A stretch of 64,000 nucleotides of DNA from NCBI GenBank assembly GCA_002205965.3, contig NADL03000466.1, positions 1,178,001-1,242,000 on the forward strand. The letters are read 5' to 3'. Positions 24,153 through 34,902 of this stretch are shown here, piece by piece. This stretch comes from Kappaphycus alvarezii. Lineage: Eukaryota; Rhodophyta; Florideophyceae; Gigartinales; Solieriaceae. Positions within the stretch are counted from its first letter, which is position 1. Each line of letters starts with the position of its first letter. Made by a program: the position numbers and the translations under genes. The notes beneath the pieces are model-generated. The model was not told the origin of the DNA. It saw only the letters and a program-made list of their open reading frames with translations, and made no database searches.

Positions 24153-25383
24153 TTAGATAAGACTTGGGAGTCCAAATGGTGGAGGATCAGTTGAGATGGA
24201 GGTCCAGTCAGACGGCCCAAAATAAATGAGGGTGCCAGCACCAATAACATACTTGCCAGGCAAGCGTATGTGGTAATTGGAATGACTATTGCTGTCCCAG
24301 TCCTTCCTTCCATCACTAAAGCGCATGTTAGGCCGCGATAGCGTCAATTCTTTGAAACCAATCTGCGTGGTCATTCCTCTTCTTCATGGGAGTTTCAACC
24401 ATGTGGAAGAATCAGTATCGCCCTGAATAGCAAAATGGACAAAAGCACGACGCCAGAAGGGATGAGTTTGCAAAAACAATTCGACATAACGATCATTTGG
24501 GCGTAAGGGACGCAAACAATCTGGAATACTAACATCACCGACACGACGACAGCCATGAGAAGATTCGACGACGTAGCGACCCGGTGCGGAAATGACATAG
24601 TTGCGACCATGATTTGAATCGATGACTGTAGCATTGGGGTTTGCGAGACGGAATTCAATACGTGAGGCCCGAAGACGAAAGGCACGAAAGCCGGGACGAA
24701 TATGCGAGGCGTCGAGAAGCTGATAGTGGCCGAATGGGACCCAGGGGTCGGATTGTGTGCGGAAGGAGATTTGAGAGATGGGCCAGGTGGGACGGAATGG
24801 TAAAGTTCGATCCAGGAATCTGGATGGGTGGTGGAGTGGAAAGGGGAATTGGGGGAGTCGGGAGGGGAGGGAGGGGAGGAGTTTGAATGCATGGTGATGT
24901 GGGGTGGTTGGCGGGGGGGGTGGGTTGTTTGGAGAGGGTTTAATTTTGGTTGGGGTGGAGCTGGGGTCATCTGTAGAATTGGGGGGGAATGGGCGAATTT
25001 TTCATTGAAGAGGGGGGTGGGGAGTGATTTGGGGTGGAGTGTTTGAGTTGTGGCGAGGTAAATATGGATGGAGGAGGATTGGTGAGGGGGAGAGGGATTC
25101 AGAGGGGAGTGAATATGTTGAATGTGAGTGGTGATGGTGATAGTAATGGGCACAGCCACTGATGCAATAAGAGAGTCGTGGAAGAGATGGGGAGAGAGCT
25201 GGGGTGGGTCGAGCGCAACTCGACAGGAAGTGTATGTCTCGCGAGTGAAGACGACATGACGCTTTTTGCCTTTTTGCGCAATGCTACATTAGAATTTCGA
25301 CGCTGAAAAAAGACGGGATGGCTGTATCTTGCATCGGCAGGATCAGAGGATCGCCCGCTGATATCGTACATCCTCAAGCTCAT
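24153..25383 (-). CDS. Hypothetical protein, possibly membrane-anchored or secreted
   Basis: Coherent protein sequence runs along the minus strand in several frames. It begins with MSLRMYDISGRSSDP, a basic RRNSNVALRKKAK patch and a hydrophobic stretch, as in a type II membrane anchor. A long Pro/Ser-rich linker follows. Then comes a folded-looking section containing QISFRTQSDPWVPFGHYQLL, YVISAPGRYVVESSHGCRR, HPFWRRAFVHFAIQGDTD and, at the end, YHIRLPGKYVIGAGTLIYFG. The pair of related (I/L)xxPGxYVI motifs suggests two copies of a small beta-sheet domain, possibly carbohydrate-binding; that is inference only. Frame changes prevent a firm gene model, and the end may lie further downstream. I do not recognise the family. 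Confidence 0.45.
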
Positions 25384-25424
25384 CTGATGGCCAAGCTAGC
25401 CTGTTTTGGCTGTACCGTAATGTA

Positions 25425-25679
25425 CACTGTACTGACCTTGGTCAAATATTTCCTCGACCTGCCCGTGTAAGGACAGTTGTCCTAATCCTTGTAAATACAG
25501 TACTGTATTGTACTGTACTGTACCAGCTTTCTTGCTTTGACGCCACTCTCAAATATGGTAATTGCATTGATTCCGTGCACCTCAACAATTACAAATTGTA
25601 CTGTACAGTACTGTAAGACCTCATTCTCATCCATTTGCAAGCTTCCCTTGACAATATACAGTAGTGTACAGTACAGTAG
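25425..25679. repeat. Cluster of TACTG/TACAG pentamer arrays
   Basis: Four short arrays (about 25,425-25,436, 25,496-25,523, 25,597-25,615 and 25,658-25,679) of the same 5-bp unit occur in both orientations, several forming perfect palindromes such as TACTGTACAGTA. They lie between the divergent hypothetical gene and RNase Z. Confidence 0.85.
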
Positions 25680-26105
25680 CCGTTTACCGGAGGCCATTCA
25701 GCAAATCGACTTTACACACCAAGGCTACCAAAGTCAATCGGGGAACTTTCGAGATCGTCCACCGGAATACAGTATTGCCGGTTGTTTTGACATCCCATGC
25801 ATGAAGACTGACGCTGCCAGTTTTGTAGACTCTCCAGCATGGTCGGATAGCCTTGGGCCGGACGTCCTTTTGCTCCATGCAGAGTTGATTGCGCCATGGT
25901 TGGATCGTAGCAATTACAGTTAGTGTACACCACACTTTTGATCCCAGCGATCGCAATTTTCGTTTCCACCAAAACTTTTTAAAAAAACACACATCGCCCT
26001 GCGCCGGCCATATACAGTACAATCACCACACTCTTCGGCGTCTTTGTCATTCTTCCAACAGCAAGACCGCATACGACCGACCGTGTCATCACATGCTTGC
26101 AGCCG
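25680..26105. other. Upstream region of RNase Z
   Basis: No gene recognised. One more pentamer repeat is present near 26,013. This is presumably the promoter and leader of the RNase Z gene. Confidence 0.35.
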
Positions 26106-27736
26106 ATGCCTTCAGCCGGCACCCTTCGCGCCGTGCGTCGCATATTTTTCCAACGCCCACCCCTTGTAACCCCCACCACGCCGCGTCTTCCCCGTCTTCC
26201 GCTACCTGCACCGACACCGCCTGCCCCGCTTCAAACCACAGGCACTGGTGGTTTGGAACTCACGTTTCTTGGTTCCAGTTCTCAGGGTGGTGCACGCCGG
26301 TATCCCAGTTGTTTGGCGTTGCGTGTTCGGGCGGATACGGGGTCTGAGGTATGGTTGTTTGATGCTGGCGAGGGTGCGTTGGCGCAGTTGCAACGATCGT
26401 CTATGAAGGTTGGCTTGGTTCGGAATATATTTGTGACTCATTTGCATGGCGATCATTTGTATGGATTGCCGGGCCTTGTGTTGTCGGTTTTGAGGTCGAG
26501 GGTTCCGGAGAGTGCGGTGGGTGTCACGGGTGGGGGAGCAAGGGTGAGGAAAGAGGAGCCGTTGGATGTGTATGGGCCACAGGGGATTCGAGCGTATTTG
26601 AGGATTTCGCTGGGGGTCGCGGGGTTTAATATGGCGGGGAAGAGTTTATTGAGGATTCATGAGATGATTTGGCCAGAGGAGTTTGGTCCAAAGGGGAAGA
26701 GGAATCGGAGTCGAATTGCGCAGATGTATTCGAAGACGCAAGTGAGAAAGTTGCAGTACGAGGGAGTGGAAGAATATTGAGGCGGAGGAGGATGCGGGGA
26801 ATAAGTATACGTATGATTTGGTGAGAGAGAGTGATGGGCTGGGGGGTGGGAGTGTGGTGGCTGCACCAGTATTGCATACGGTGCCAACGTTTGCGTTTGC
26901 CGTAAGGGAAAAGGTGATGGCGAAAAAGTTTGACAAGGAGAAATTGTCGGAATTGAACATTCCGACACATGGAGAGGCGAGAATATTGTTTCAGAAATGG
27001 ATGAATGGTGAAGAGGCGGAATGGGGTGGGAGGAAAATTAGTGCTGAGGAGGTGATGCTGAGTGGACGGAGGGCTAGAAAGGTGTGCATTGTGGGAGACA
27101 CATATGACGCGGATGGGGCGAGTCATATTGCCGATGGAGTGGATGTGTTGGTACATGAGGCGACGAATATGGCGTCGCAGAATATGTTTGGCGAGGATGA
27201 GGGGCCATTCAAGCACATTGGGAGCGACAAGTTTTGCGAAAAGCGTAGGAGCGAAACGGTTGATATTGAATCATTCGAGCGTTGGGTATAGCGAGAGGAA
27301 ATTGAGAGCGATGGAGAAGGAGGCGAGGGCGATGTTTGGAAAGAGTCGGGCGTTTGTGGCGAGGGATTTGAGTGTGTTTACTGTGCCGACTTGCGTGGAG
27401 GATAAGGATGAGTTTGTGTTTCGGAGGTTTGTGGGATTTGCCAGTTCGTTGGAGTATCGTGGACCAAGCGACAATGACAATCCTTTTGAGCAGGAGATTG
27501 TGGTGCAGACTGTGGAAAATGAGGATGAGTTGAGGATGATGGGTTCAGAGAAGAGAGAGGAGGGAGATAAATGGAGTGGGTCGGACGATGGTGTCGATTT
27601 AGGTCGGGAGTCGGGGCCGTTGATTCTGCATCAGCGGATTCCTTGGTGGAACAAGGTGACAGCAGTTGCAGTGGTCAGCGCATTAGTGTATGATTGGACA
27701 GGACAGGGACGGGGATTTGTTGACATTTGTAAATAA
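26106..27736 (+). CDS. Ribonuclease Z (tRNA 3' endonuclease), organelle-type
   Basis: A metallo-beta-lactamase nuclease that removes 3' trailers from precursor tRNA. The N-terminus (MPSAGTLRAVRRIFFQRPP) is Arg-rich and suits plastid or mitochondrial targeting. The core has LTFLGSSSQGG, the zinc motif THLHGDHLYGLPG (histidine motif II), PLDVYGP, then VCIVGDTYDAD and the VLVHEATNM motif, and LNHSSVG near the end, matching the last histidine motif. About 540 residues, longer than the short bacterial form because of an insertion around 26,690-26,830 and an acidic C-terminal tail ending in a hydrophobic segment. Two frame changes are seen (near 26,775 and 27,235). The start is the first ATG in frame. 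It lies upstream of ClpS on the same strand. Confidence 0.88.
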
Positions 27737-27752
27737 TTTCCGATGGAAAAGG

Positions 27753-27794
27753 AACACTGTACACTGTACTGTACACTGTACTGTACACTGTACT
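27753..27794. repeat. ACTGTAC array at RNase Z 3' end
   Basis: A run of ACTGTACACTGTACTGTAC repeats begins 17 bp after the RNase Z stop codon, so it probably lies in the 3' UTR or terminator region. Confidence 0.85.
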
Positions 27795-28228
27795 ACCCAA
27801 CTTGGGCATCGACGGGACACGGGAGATCCAAGTCTTCAACAAGCACCTGTTGCTACGTCTCGGCACTCGCCCACCTCCCTGCGATCTTTCCTCCTTCGAC
27901 ATTGCCGGACGAAATAACTTTCCCTTTCAACATCTTCTCTTGAGATCCAATTCCCCTCCAAGCATCTATCTGCTCATTGGTTAATCAGCTAATCCCCTGT
28001 ACATTCACTTGCCCAAAACTGCGTGTAGCCCTCTCCCAAAACCGTTCCATGCCTCCTCGCTCCTCCATATCTCCTCCATATCCCATGTTGTTGTTACTTC
28101 CTAACACCTCCCATCTGTCCCTAACTCCTCCTTCCGTCCAGCTTTTGCCGCACCCTTGTCACTTCCTTTACGCACACCTCTCTTTAATCCTCCCGCCACC
28201 TGTTCAACAAATCCACCTACCTTTGCAA

Positions 28229-28738
28229 TGGCCGATATCTCTAAACCGCGTCCAGGCATCGGAAACGTGGACCTGAGTTTGGTTCCGATAGGGGCGGTGG
28301 TGTCGCTGTTATAACCAAACCGGATACAAAGAAGAAGACAAAGAGGAAGTCCCAGACCGAGTTTGAAAAATCCTGGCGCGTCCTGCTTCATAATGACGAC
28401 GTGCACACCTTTGAGTATGTCACCGGTGCCATCGTCAAGGTATGTTTCCTCCTCATTTCTACTCCTTTTTCCACTCGTACAACCATTCGTTCTAATCCTG
28501 CTGCAAATGTGTATTGTTTCCATCTTGCAAAATCCCCGCTTGCGTTGTGGTCATCCAATCTACAGGTTGTACGCACCGTTTCACGAAAGAAGGCCCATCG
28601 CATTACAATGACTGCACACACAGCAGGTGTAGCTACAGTGACTACAACATGGAAAGCCCAAGCTGAAGCGTACTGCAAGGGCTTGCAGAGGGAAGGCTTA
28701 ACGAGCTCTATTGCCCCAGACTCATCATTTACTAAATA
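28229..28738 (+). CDS. clpS: ClpS, Clp protease N-end adaptor (plastid)
   Basis: ClpS delivers proteins with destabilising N-terminal residues to the ClpC/ClpP protease. The sequence shows SWRVLLHNDDVHTFEYV, the HNDD motif that binds the substrate N-terminus, then VSRKKAHRITMTAHTAGVA and EAYCKGLQREGLTSSI, the usual ClpS fold to its end. A spliceosomal intron (28,440-28,565; AAG|GTATGT to CTACAG|GTT) joins IVK to VVRTV in frame. The N-terminus is uncertain. The ATG at 28,229 opens MADISKPRPG, but one frame change is needed near 28,270 to reach the core, and the Ser/Pro-rich coding-like sequence upstream (from about 28,049) may be the plastid transit peptide. A plastid location is inferred from the family in algae. 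Confidence 0.87.
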
Positions 28739-31134
28739 GGAGCTCGCCAACGAGCCACGCAAATTGCAAATGTGCCACACGGAAACATCCACGCTTTCCA
28801 TCCATCCGCAAAGTCCAAACACGCACACCTTTTTTTGGTTAATTCTTCCCCTCGCTACGTCCACTGACACAACTCGCGTTCAGGTCTCCGCGCCCATGTT
28901 TCGTCCATGTTTTGGCTTTTTAAAACAGTCGACGTTTTACCATGCATTTTGGTCGGCCGCATATCCATTTGCTTGTTGCGATCACTTCTGTAGATTTCCT
29001 TTTTTGGTTGCAGAGTGCGTGTTGGATTCAACCCAGTTTACATGCTGCCCTCTTTACCACCGTTTTGAGTTTTCTAAACTGGTCTCTGTACCTGCGTTGG
29101 AGTTTGTCATTGTGGTTCCGAGGCTTGCGCCCTTGCCAGTTGCACTTCATCAGTCTTTTTAAATTTGCACCTACAGGCGTTACTAAAGAGGGATGAAAAC
29201 TCCCTTTCTGTTTTGTTCAATCTAGTGCGACACATGCTCGGTGGAACCCACATTGTCCGCACTTGGACTTGTGTGTCTGGACTGACTCCCTCAAATCATA
29301 GTGAAAGTCATAGGTCAGGTCGCAGAACGGATACAAAGATTCGCTGCTGGGCAACGGCCGTGTACTTTGGGGCTCACGAGCTGATGAGTACGGCAAAATG
29401 GCGTGCGCCTTGGATGCGTTCAAGGTAGACACTCATTCTCATTGAGAAGCTCGTCGCGGCCGAGGGTCTCATGGCAACGAGTCCGCTTTTTGAGTAGAGC
29501 AAATTGTGTGTAGGGCAAGTAGACAGCAATACATTGCACAATAAATTCACCACTGCGAGATTAGCTCAATCAAGTTATCGGCCGGCGCAAATGTTTGTCG
29601 AGTCTGAATGAGACTGTGTGTATCAAGGGAAGCAGCTTGAGACCAGCAGGAAAAGCGCTTTTCAAAGAGACGTACTGCACTGCATGACGCCGTTTCTAAC
29701 GCATTCCGCAGGATGTTTGCTGCAGAGTGCAGAGGTGCCTTTGCTCATGCGTCGATCCCGTGGGATGTATGTCTTGTGTGACTTGCCCTCATTTGCTCCC
29801 GATGAGGGGTACCAACGGCATTTACTCGCATACATGTTATTTCAACAAACCCCCCCCCGTCGGCACGTCTGAATTTTTATTGTGATCTCCCTTCTTTCAA
29901 AATCCTTATTGTTGACCTTGTTCTGCGATAAATCCTGTCCCGTTTGTGTTTTTCTACGTTTTAAATTGCGGTTCTTAACAGGTCATCATTTATTGCAGGA
30001 GGACGGGTAACTTATTCACAACTGTAGGGTAAATAGTTGGCAATGGTGTAATGGCTTCTGGCAAATATGCATTGCGAGTGTTGTGGGCATACACTTGTGT
30101 TTATTCTTTATCATTTCACTAGGGAAGCCGGTAGAGTAAAGAAAGGACAGCTCCAGTTAGTTGGCCCACTTTGAGTTATTGAAAAGGGTATCGGGGCGGA
30201 ATTGGAGTGCATGATTTTGAAAAGTCATAAGCGGAAGTTGACGACCAGATGAAAATGGGCCCAATTGCAGGGATTTATGGACGTGCGTAAAGAAATTCCG
30301 ATCCTTTATAGCAGAGCACCATTCTCGAAAGAATCGAGAAGGATACAACTCCCAACACCACCAATCTTTACAGAACAGACCGAAACCGAAGGTGGAGGAC
30401 GATCTGGGGGTCGATTATTCTAACATTCATACGTTGCAGAGTGCACACTCTAAATGGGCCTCTGAAGCAGCAGCCCGTAAACGGCGACGGACTGGCCCGT
30501 GCATTACAAATTCTCGAAACTCTACAGCTACTTCTTTTGACGTTCAAAGTGGGACTTGATGGCGTTTATTCGTTCAAGTTGCGGCCCGTGATAAAGTCGT
30601 CGACAGCAGAATCCAAATCAGTTTTGTCTGTATTCCTCCCCTGCGCCACTTAATGAAACGCCTTCATGCCTTGGTTGTGCTTCTTCTACTATACCCCCGA
30701 GCAGTTGGGTAGGTTTGCGTTCAGAGGAAAGTGGGCCACTGCGAAATTACACACGATGCTCACTGACACTAGTTGTTCCCATATCTTAAAATTCTCAAAC
30801 TCCCTGTGAATACAACCATTATGCATCGATGACGCATGCGCACTCCATCCTTACAACGGCTTGCTCATACCTTTAACTACATTCCATTCTCCCTGCTGCG
30901 CGTTTGTAACAGTAAATTTTCTTTTTCGTTACCTGCTTGACGAGTGCGTCGTACTTTTCGGAATTCGCACCCGCTCAAGCAGGACCACGTTATTAACCTG
31001 CACCCGGCAGATACAGGTTGACTATCGATTTACCTCTAAAAAATCCGTTCGGGGGGGGTTTCGTCGAGCTGGACTGTTCAATTTCGTTGTCTATCAAGAC
31101 TATTTTTCCGGAGTCCGACCTAAAGTAGGATAAT
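28739..31134. other. Long intergenic stretch
   Basis: About 2.4 kb with no recognisable gene. Open frames of 60-130 codons occur on both strands (for example 28,764-29,162 plus and 30,157-30,348 minus) but lack motifs and overlap each other. A G8 run lies near 31,050. The last part is presumably the promoter and leader of the glycosyltransferase gene at 31,135. Confidence 0.4.
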
Positions 31135-33420
31135 ATGGCTGTGCACCGAGCGCCAAACCATCAAAGCCAAAGAAGTAAGGATATTCCCGCACCTGTTCCT
31201 TGGAGGCATTCTCGGAATCCCTCTGTTGGATCTATACCAAATTTAACACCACAAAGCAATGCGCCAAAACCCAAGTGTATCATTTTCCAGGTCGCTTTAA
31301 TTGTCATTCTCATTTCATACATTTGTCTTCCCTCCCCGACCGTACGGAGAATATCATCTACAGCTTCAATGTCTCAGGTCTCCAGTGCAGGAAAGAAAGT
31401 AATAACAACAATATCTGATGTCGCGAGCGCAATTGCAGGTGAGGTTCTCGGTTCGAATGGGGTAGCCATTATAGCAGCGTGTAGAAATCGCCAGGAAACG
31501 TTGACAAAAGTTTTGCCCACATGGTTGGCGGTTGAAGGTGTACAGGAAATTATCATAGTTGATTGGGATAGCGACCCTCCTCTCCGGACTATCGTCCAAC
31601 CTGAACGCGATTCAAGAATGCGCCTATATCGTGTCAACAAAGAACCATCATGGGTACTCTCTCGTGCGTACAATCTCGCGTTGAACATGACAACCATGGA
31701 ATACGTTATCAGAACAGATTGCGATTATACTCTGGACCCAAAACTACTCGAGGCACATGCATTGAATGTAACCGAGTCTGGATTCTATTCTGGTAATTGG
31801 AATTTGGCCCGCGATGAAAATGAAATCCATTTGAATGGGGCTATGGTCATGAAGAGGGATGTGTTTTGGAGTGTCGGGGGATACGATGAGAGAATTCAAA
31901 CGTATGGCTGGGATGATGAGGATCTGTATACCAGACTGAGCGCAAGTAATGTTGATAAGCTGAACGTAAGCTACGACCACGTTAGCCACGTTTCTCACGG
32001 CGATAGCAGTAGGGCACAAAAGGGAGTGAAATTCGCCCAGGTGCAAATCGATTTGAATCAACTGCTTCTTGAGAAACTTCCTATGTGGTCCAACAAGTTT
32101 GTAGATGAATCAAAAGCATCCAGATACAAAGTTGTATCTGAGGATGGGAAGGTACACCGAGCTGGAGGCAGTTTATGTTCCTGACGCGCTCAAGGACCTT
32201 GTGGACCCAGAGGTTTACGAACAGTCATGGGCGGTGGCGCTTGGACGGCGACTAGCGGATGATTTCCACGTACCGTGGGATATCTTGGAAAATATGGATT
32301 CAAATAACAAGGAATTGGTGTTGCGTTCATTGATGGAGCTACAAAACGAGCTCGATTATGAACAGACTCAAAGAGCCAAGAGCGAGGACTCACTAGCCGA
32401 TAAGTCGAAAGAGGCAACACAGGCCAGATTGTTACTGGTTCATTGCATGCACGGGCTGGGGAACCGGTTAAGAGCGTTGGGCAGTGCACTAGCTTTTGCG
32501 AAGAACGCGAGAAGAGTGCCGCTGGCCGTGTGGGAGAGCGATGCGCATATTTCTGCGGAATTTGACGCTCTTTTCAACGCATCTCAAATAGCGGTTCTCA
32601 CCAAGTTTGGGCCGAAGTGGCCCTTCAAGGATCTTCACACGTTCGATGAGTCGTGGAATTATTTCAAGTTTTACAACTACATGGAAATGGAGGAAGGTGC
32701 TGTTAAGGGAGAACTGATTGTGAATGAGCCAGACAAGCATATATACTACAAGGGGGCGTACATCATGGAGGCGCCAGACTATACATGGTGGGAGGCCGAT
32801 AATGAGGAGCTTAGAAAACTGGAGCCGATTGGAATGGTGAAGAAACGGCTTGAAGAGTTGGAAAGAAAAAAGCTGTCATCGGCAATTGGTGTACATATCA
32901 GAAACAGAACGCTAGCGGCTGATATTAAGAACGTGGACTTTAACCAAGAATATGGTTCGGAGGCGGCACAGGAAATGGAGCATTGGCGAATGCAGAGTTC
33001 CTACTCGACGTTTGTAAGAGAAATGAGGAGAATCGTGGAGGAGGAAGACAAGGACGCGATGTTCTACGTGGCCACTGACACGTGGGAGGTTATACCGCTG
33101 ATGGAGGAAATATTCCCGGTAGGATTCTGAGCACACCACGGGATTGCGATGATCGGGATTCGGAGTGCGTGAAATACGCGGTGATTGACATGTACGCGTT
33201 GAGCAAAACAAAAAAGCTGCTGGGATCCAACTGGAGCAGCTACACGGAAATGGCGGAGCGGTTAGGTGGGCTGAAAGCGCGATTGGCGGGGCAGGACTTT
33301 GGAGTGTTATCTCCAGACGATGAACGAGGGCCTCAGTTGGGGAATATTGTTGTAGACAAATCGGAGGAGGAGTTGGCAGCGGAGGAAGAGGATAGATGGT
33401 TGGATAGCAGTAAAGAATAA
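31135..33420 (+). CDS. Probable bifunctional two-domain glycosyltransferase (type II membrane protein)
   Basis: About 760 residues. Residues 1-45 are cytosolic, followed by a membrane anchor (IIFQVALIVILISYICL), as in Golgi enzymes. Domain 1 (about 100-340) is GT-A-like: IAACRNRQETL, a DCD metal motif in VIRTDCDYTLD, and GWDDEDLYTRL, resembling the C-terminal motif of GT7-type enzymes. A helical linker follows. Domain 2 (about 430-760) has HCMHGLGNRLRALGSA, IGVHIRNR and a C-terminal LLGSNWSSYTEMA, resembling GT-B fucosyltransferase-like enzymes. One frame change near 32,150, between the two parts, and another near 33,118 must be assumed. No stop-to-start gap separates the domains, so I favour a fusion over two genes. 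A role in making sulfated galactans or another cell-wall polymer is inference. Confidence 0.78.
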
Positions 33421-33866
33421 GCCGAGATGTAGAAAGCACCTGGTCTGGTGGGACGTTTGGATATATTATCATTGCAACTTTCCATTAAACATGTAGGTAG
33501 TCACGGAATATGCACGGCTACAACTGGCCGCCGTGTTTCTGTTTCACGTCCTCAGCACTTTTTGCTCAAAGTTTGTTCAGGTTGGTTGTGACTTGAACAA
33601 CGATGGCCATGTCGAACCAACGTCGGGACAGCATAATGCAAACCTGGTATATTTTATGACAAATGATTCGACTCGAAAATGAAAGGCTTGAAATGACCTG
33701 ATTTCTGAATCAGCCAACCCCTGGCAACATCACTGCCACATCCCACTACTCCCTCTCCCTCTCCCTCTCCCCAACTCAACTCCCTGAAACATCAAACATC
33801 CACAACTCCACCACCCCTGCTCCCTGCTCTGCAACCTCATCGGTGCACCAAATTCCCATCTCATTC
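33421..33866. other. Intergenic
   Basis: Between the glycosyltransferase and NAXE-like genes. A short CTCCCT hexamer array lies at about 33,746-33,773. No gene is seen. Confidence 0.4.
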
Positions 33867-34882
33867 ATGGCCTGCTTTGCCCATACAGCGACCCCAACCC
33901 TCCAATTCCACCAACGAAACTGCTCCCTATGCCCTCCCCGTCCATCACACCGACCGCCACCCTCTCCACACAAAACGCTCTGCATGTCAACCTCGGACCC
34001 GCCGCCCACATCGAAGCCCTCCTCCGACAATCCCAAACCGCCGCGCCCCAAAACCCACATATCTGCCTCCGACGCCATAACGGCCATCAACCACGCCATC
34101 ACCCTCTCCAACAACGATCCCACAGCCGTCGCCCGCACTTGCGCCCAGGGTGTCGCAGAGGCTTTTACCCAATGCTACAACCTCGATGACGTTACCTCCG
34201 TCTTTCTTGTCTGCGGCCCCGGTTTCAACGGCCTGGTCGGTTTACACCTTGCCTTTGAGCTTCAGCGATGCGGTTACCTGCCGGCGGTTTATATGGCAGA
34301 GGAAAACAAGTATGCCGACATTCGTGCCTTGTGCGCAACATGGAATTGATGTATATGACTTTGTGCCTAGCACGCTTGAGTTTTACTTTCAGGTGATTGT
34401 AGACGCCTTTCTGGGCATTGGTTATGATGGGGGGATATTTGGCCAAGGTATTGGGGCATTTATGAGTTGCTTTGTTCTACCCGTGTAGCCATTCTCAGCG
34501 TAGATGTGCCATCGGGGTGGGATTTACGCACCGGTCCGCGAGAGATTGACATGACGGCGGATACGTTTGTGAAACCGGAGGTGCTTGTGTCGCTTGGCGC
34601 ACCCAAGGAGTGTGCCAAAGTGTTTAGCGGGGGTATCACTTTCTTGCGGGGCGTCATTTGCCGCAAGGTTATTTTGCAGACAGAGATATTCAAGTGCCTG
34701 TGTATCCTGGTAATGATGCGCGTAGCGTGCTTGTGTCCAGTAATCCGTTTCGGTATCAGGGGTACAATGGGGAAAAGTATGGGAAACCGGGGCAATTTAA
34801 CGCGACATTGTACACAAAGGACCCGCGACGGGAATGGGTGGACATTGATAACGACCCGGAGCTATGGGACGAGTTGGACTGA
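33867..34882 (+). CDS. NAD(P)H-hydrate epimerase-like (YjeF_N domain)
   Basis: YjeF_N/NAXE proteins epimerise the damaged cofactor NAD(P)HX for repair. Seen: a helical lead-in ending GVAEAFTQCYN, then VFLVCGPGFNGLVGLHLAFE, FVPSTLEF, IVDAFLGIGYDG, ILSVDVPSGWDLRTGP, VKPEVLVSLGAPKECAKVF and VPVYPG, in the family order. The usual GPGNNGGDG loop reads GPGFNGLVG here, losing the acidic residue, so catalysis may be altered. The family normally ends soon after the VP.YPG motif, but here about 45 extra residues follow, ending VDIDNDPELWDELD. Frame changes lie near 34,345, 34,450 and 34,650. The start is the ATG opening MACFAHTAT; later ATGs are possible. It converges with the CPBP protease gene. Confidence 0.78.
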
Positions 34883-34902
34883 GTGGGCGCAAAGTGAGGG
34901 AT

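Noticed and set aside
24395-25159. 254-codon minus-strand open frame as a single gene
   Set aside because: Only part of this frame looks like protein. The C-terminal half reads better in another frame, so I describe the region as a frame-shifted hypothetical gene instead.
26626-27216. Long minus-strand open frames opposite RNase Z
   Set aside because: They are antisense shadows of the RNase Z coding region, whose motifs are clear on the plus strand.
29557-29625. Sequence resembling tRNA-Phe D-arm (GCGAGATTAGCTCAA)
   Set aside because: No matching anticodon stem, T-arm or acceptor stem follows within about 75 nt.
32912-33472. 186-codon minus-strand open frame opposite the glycosyltransferase
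   Set aside because: Antisense shadow; no motif of its own.
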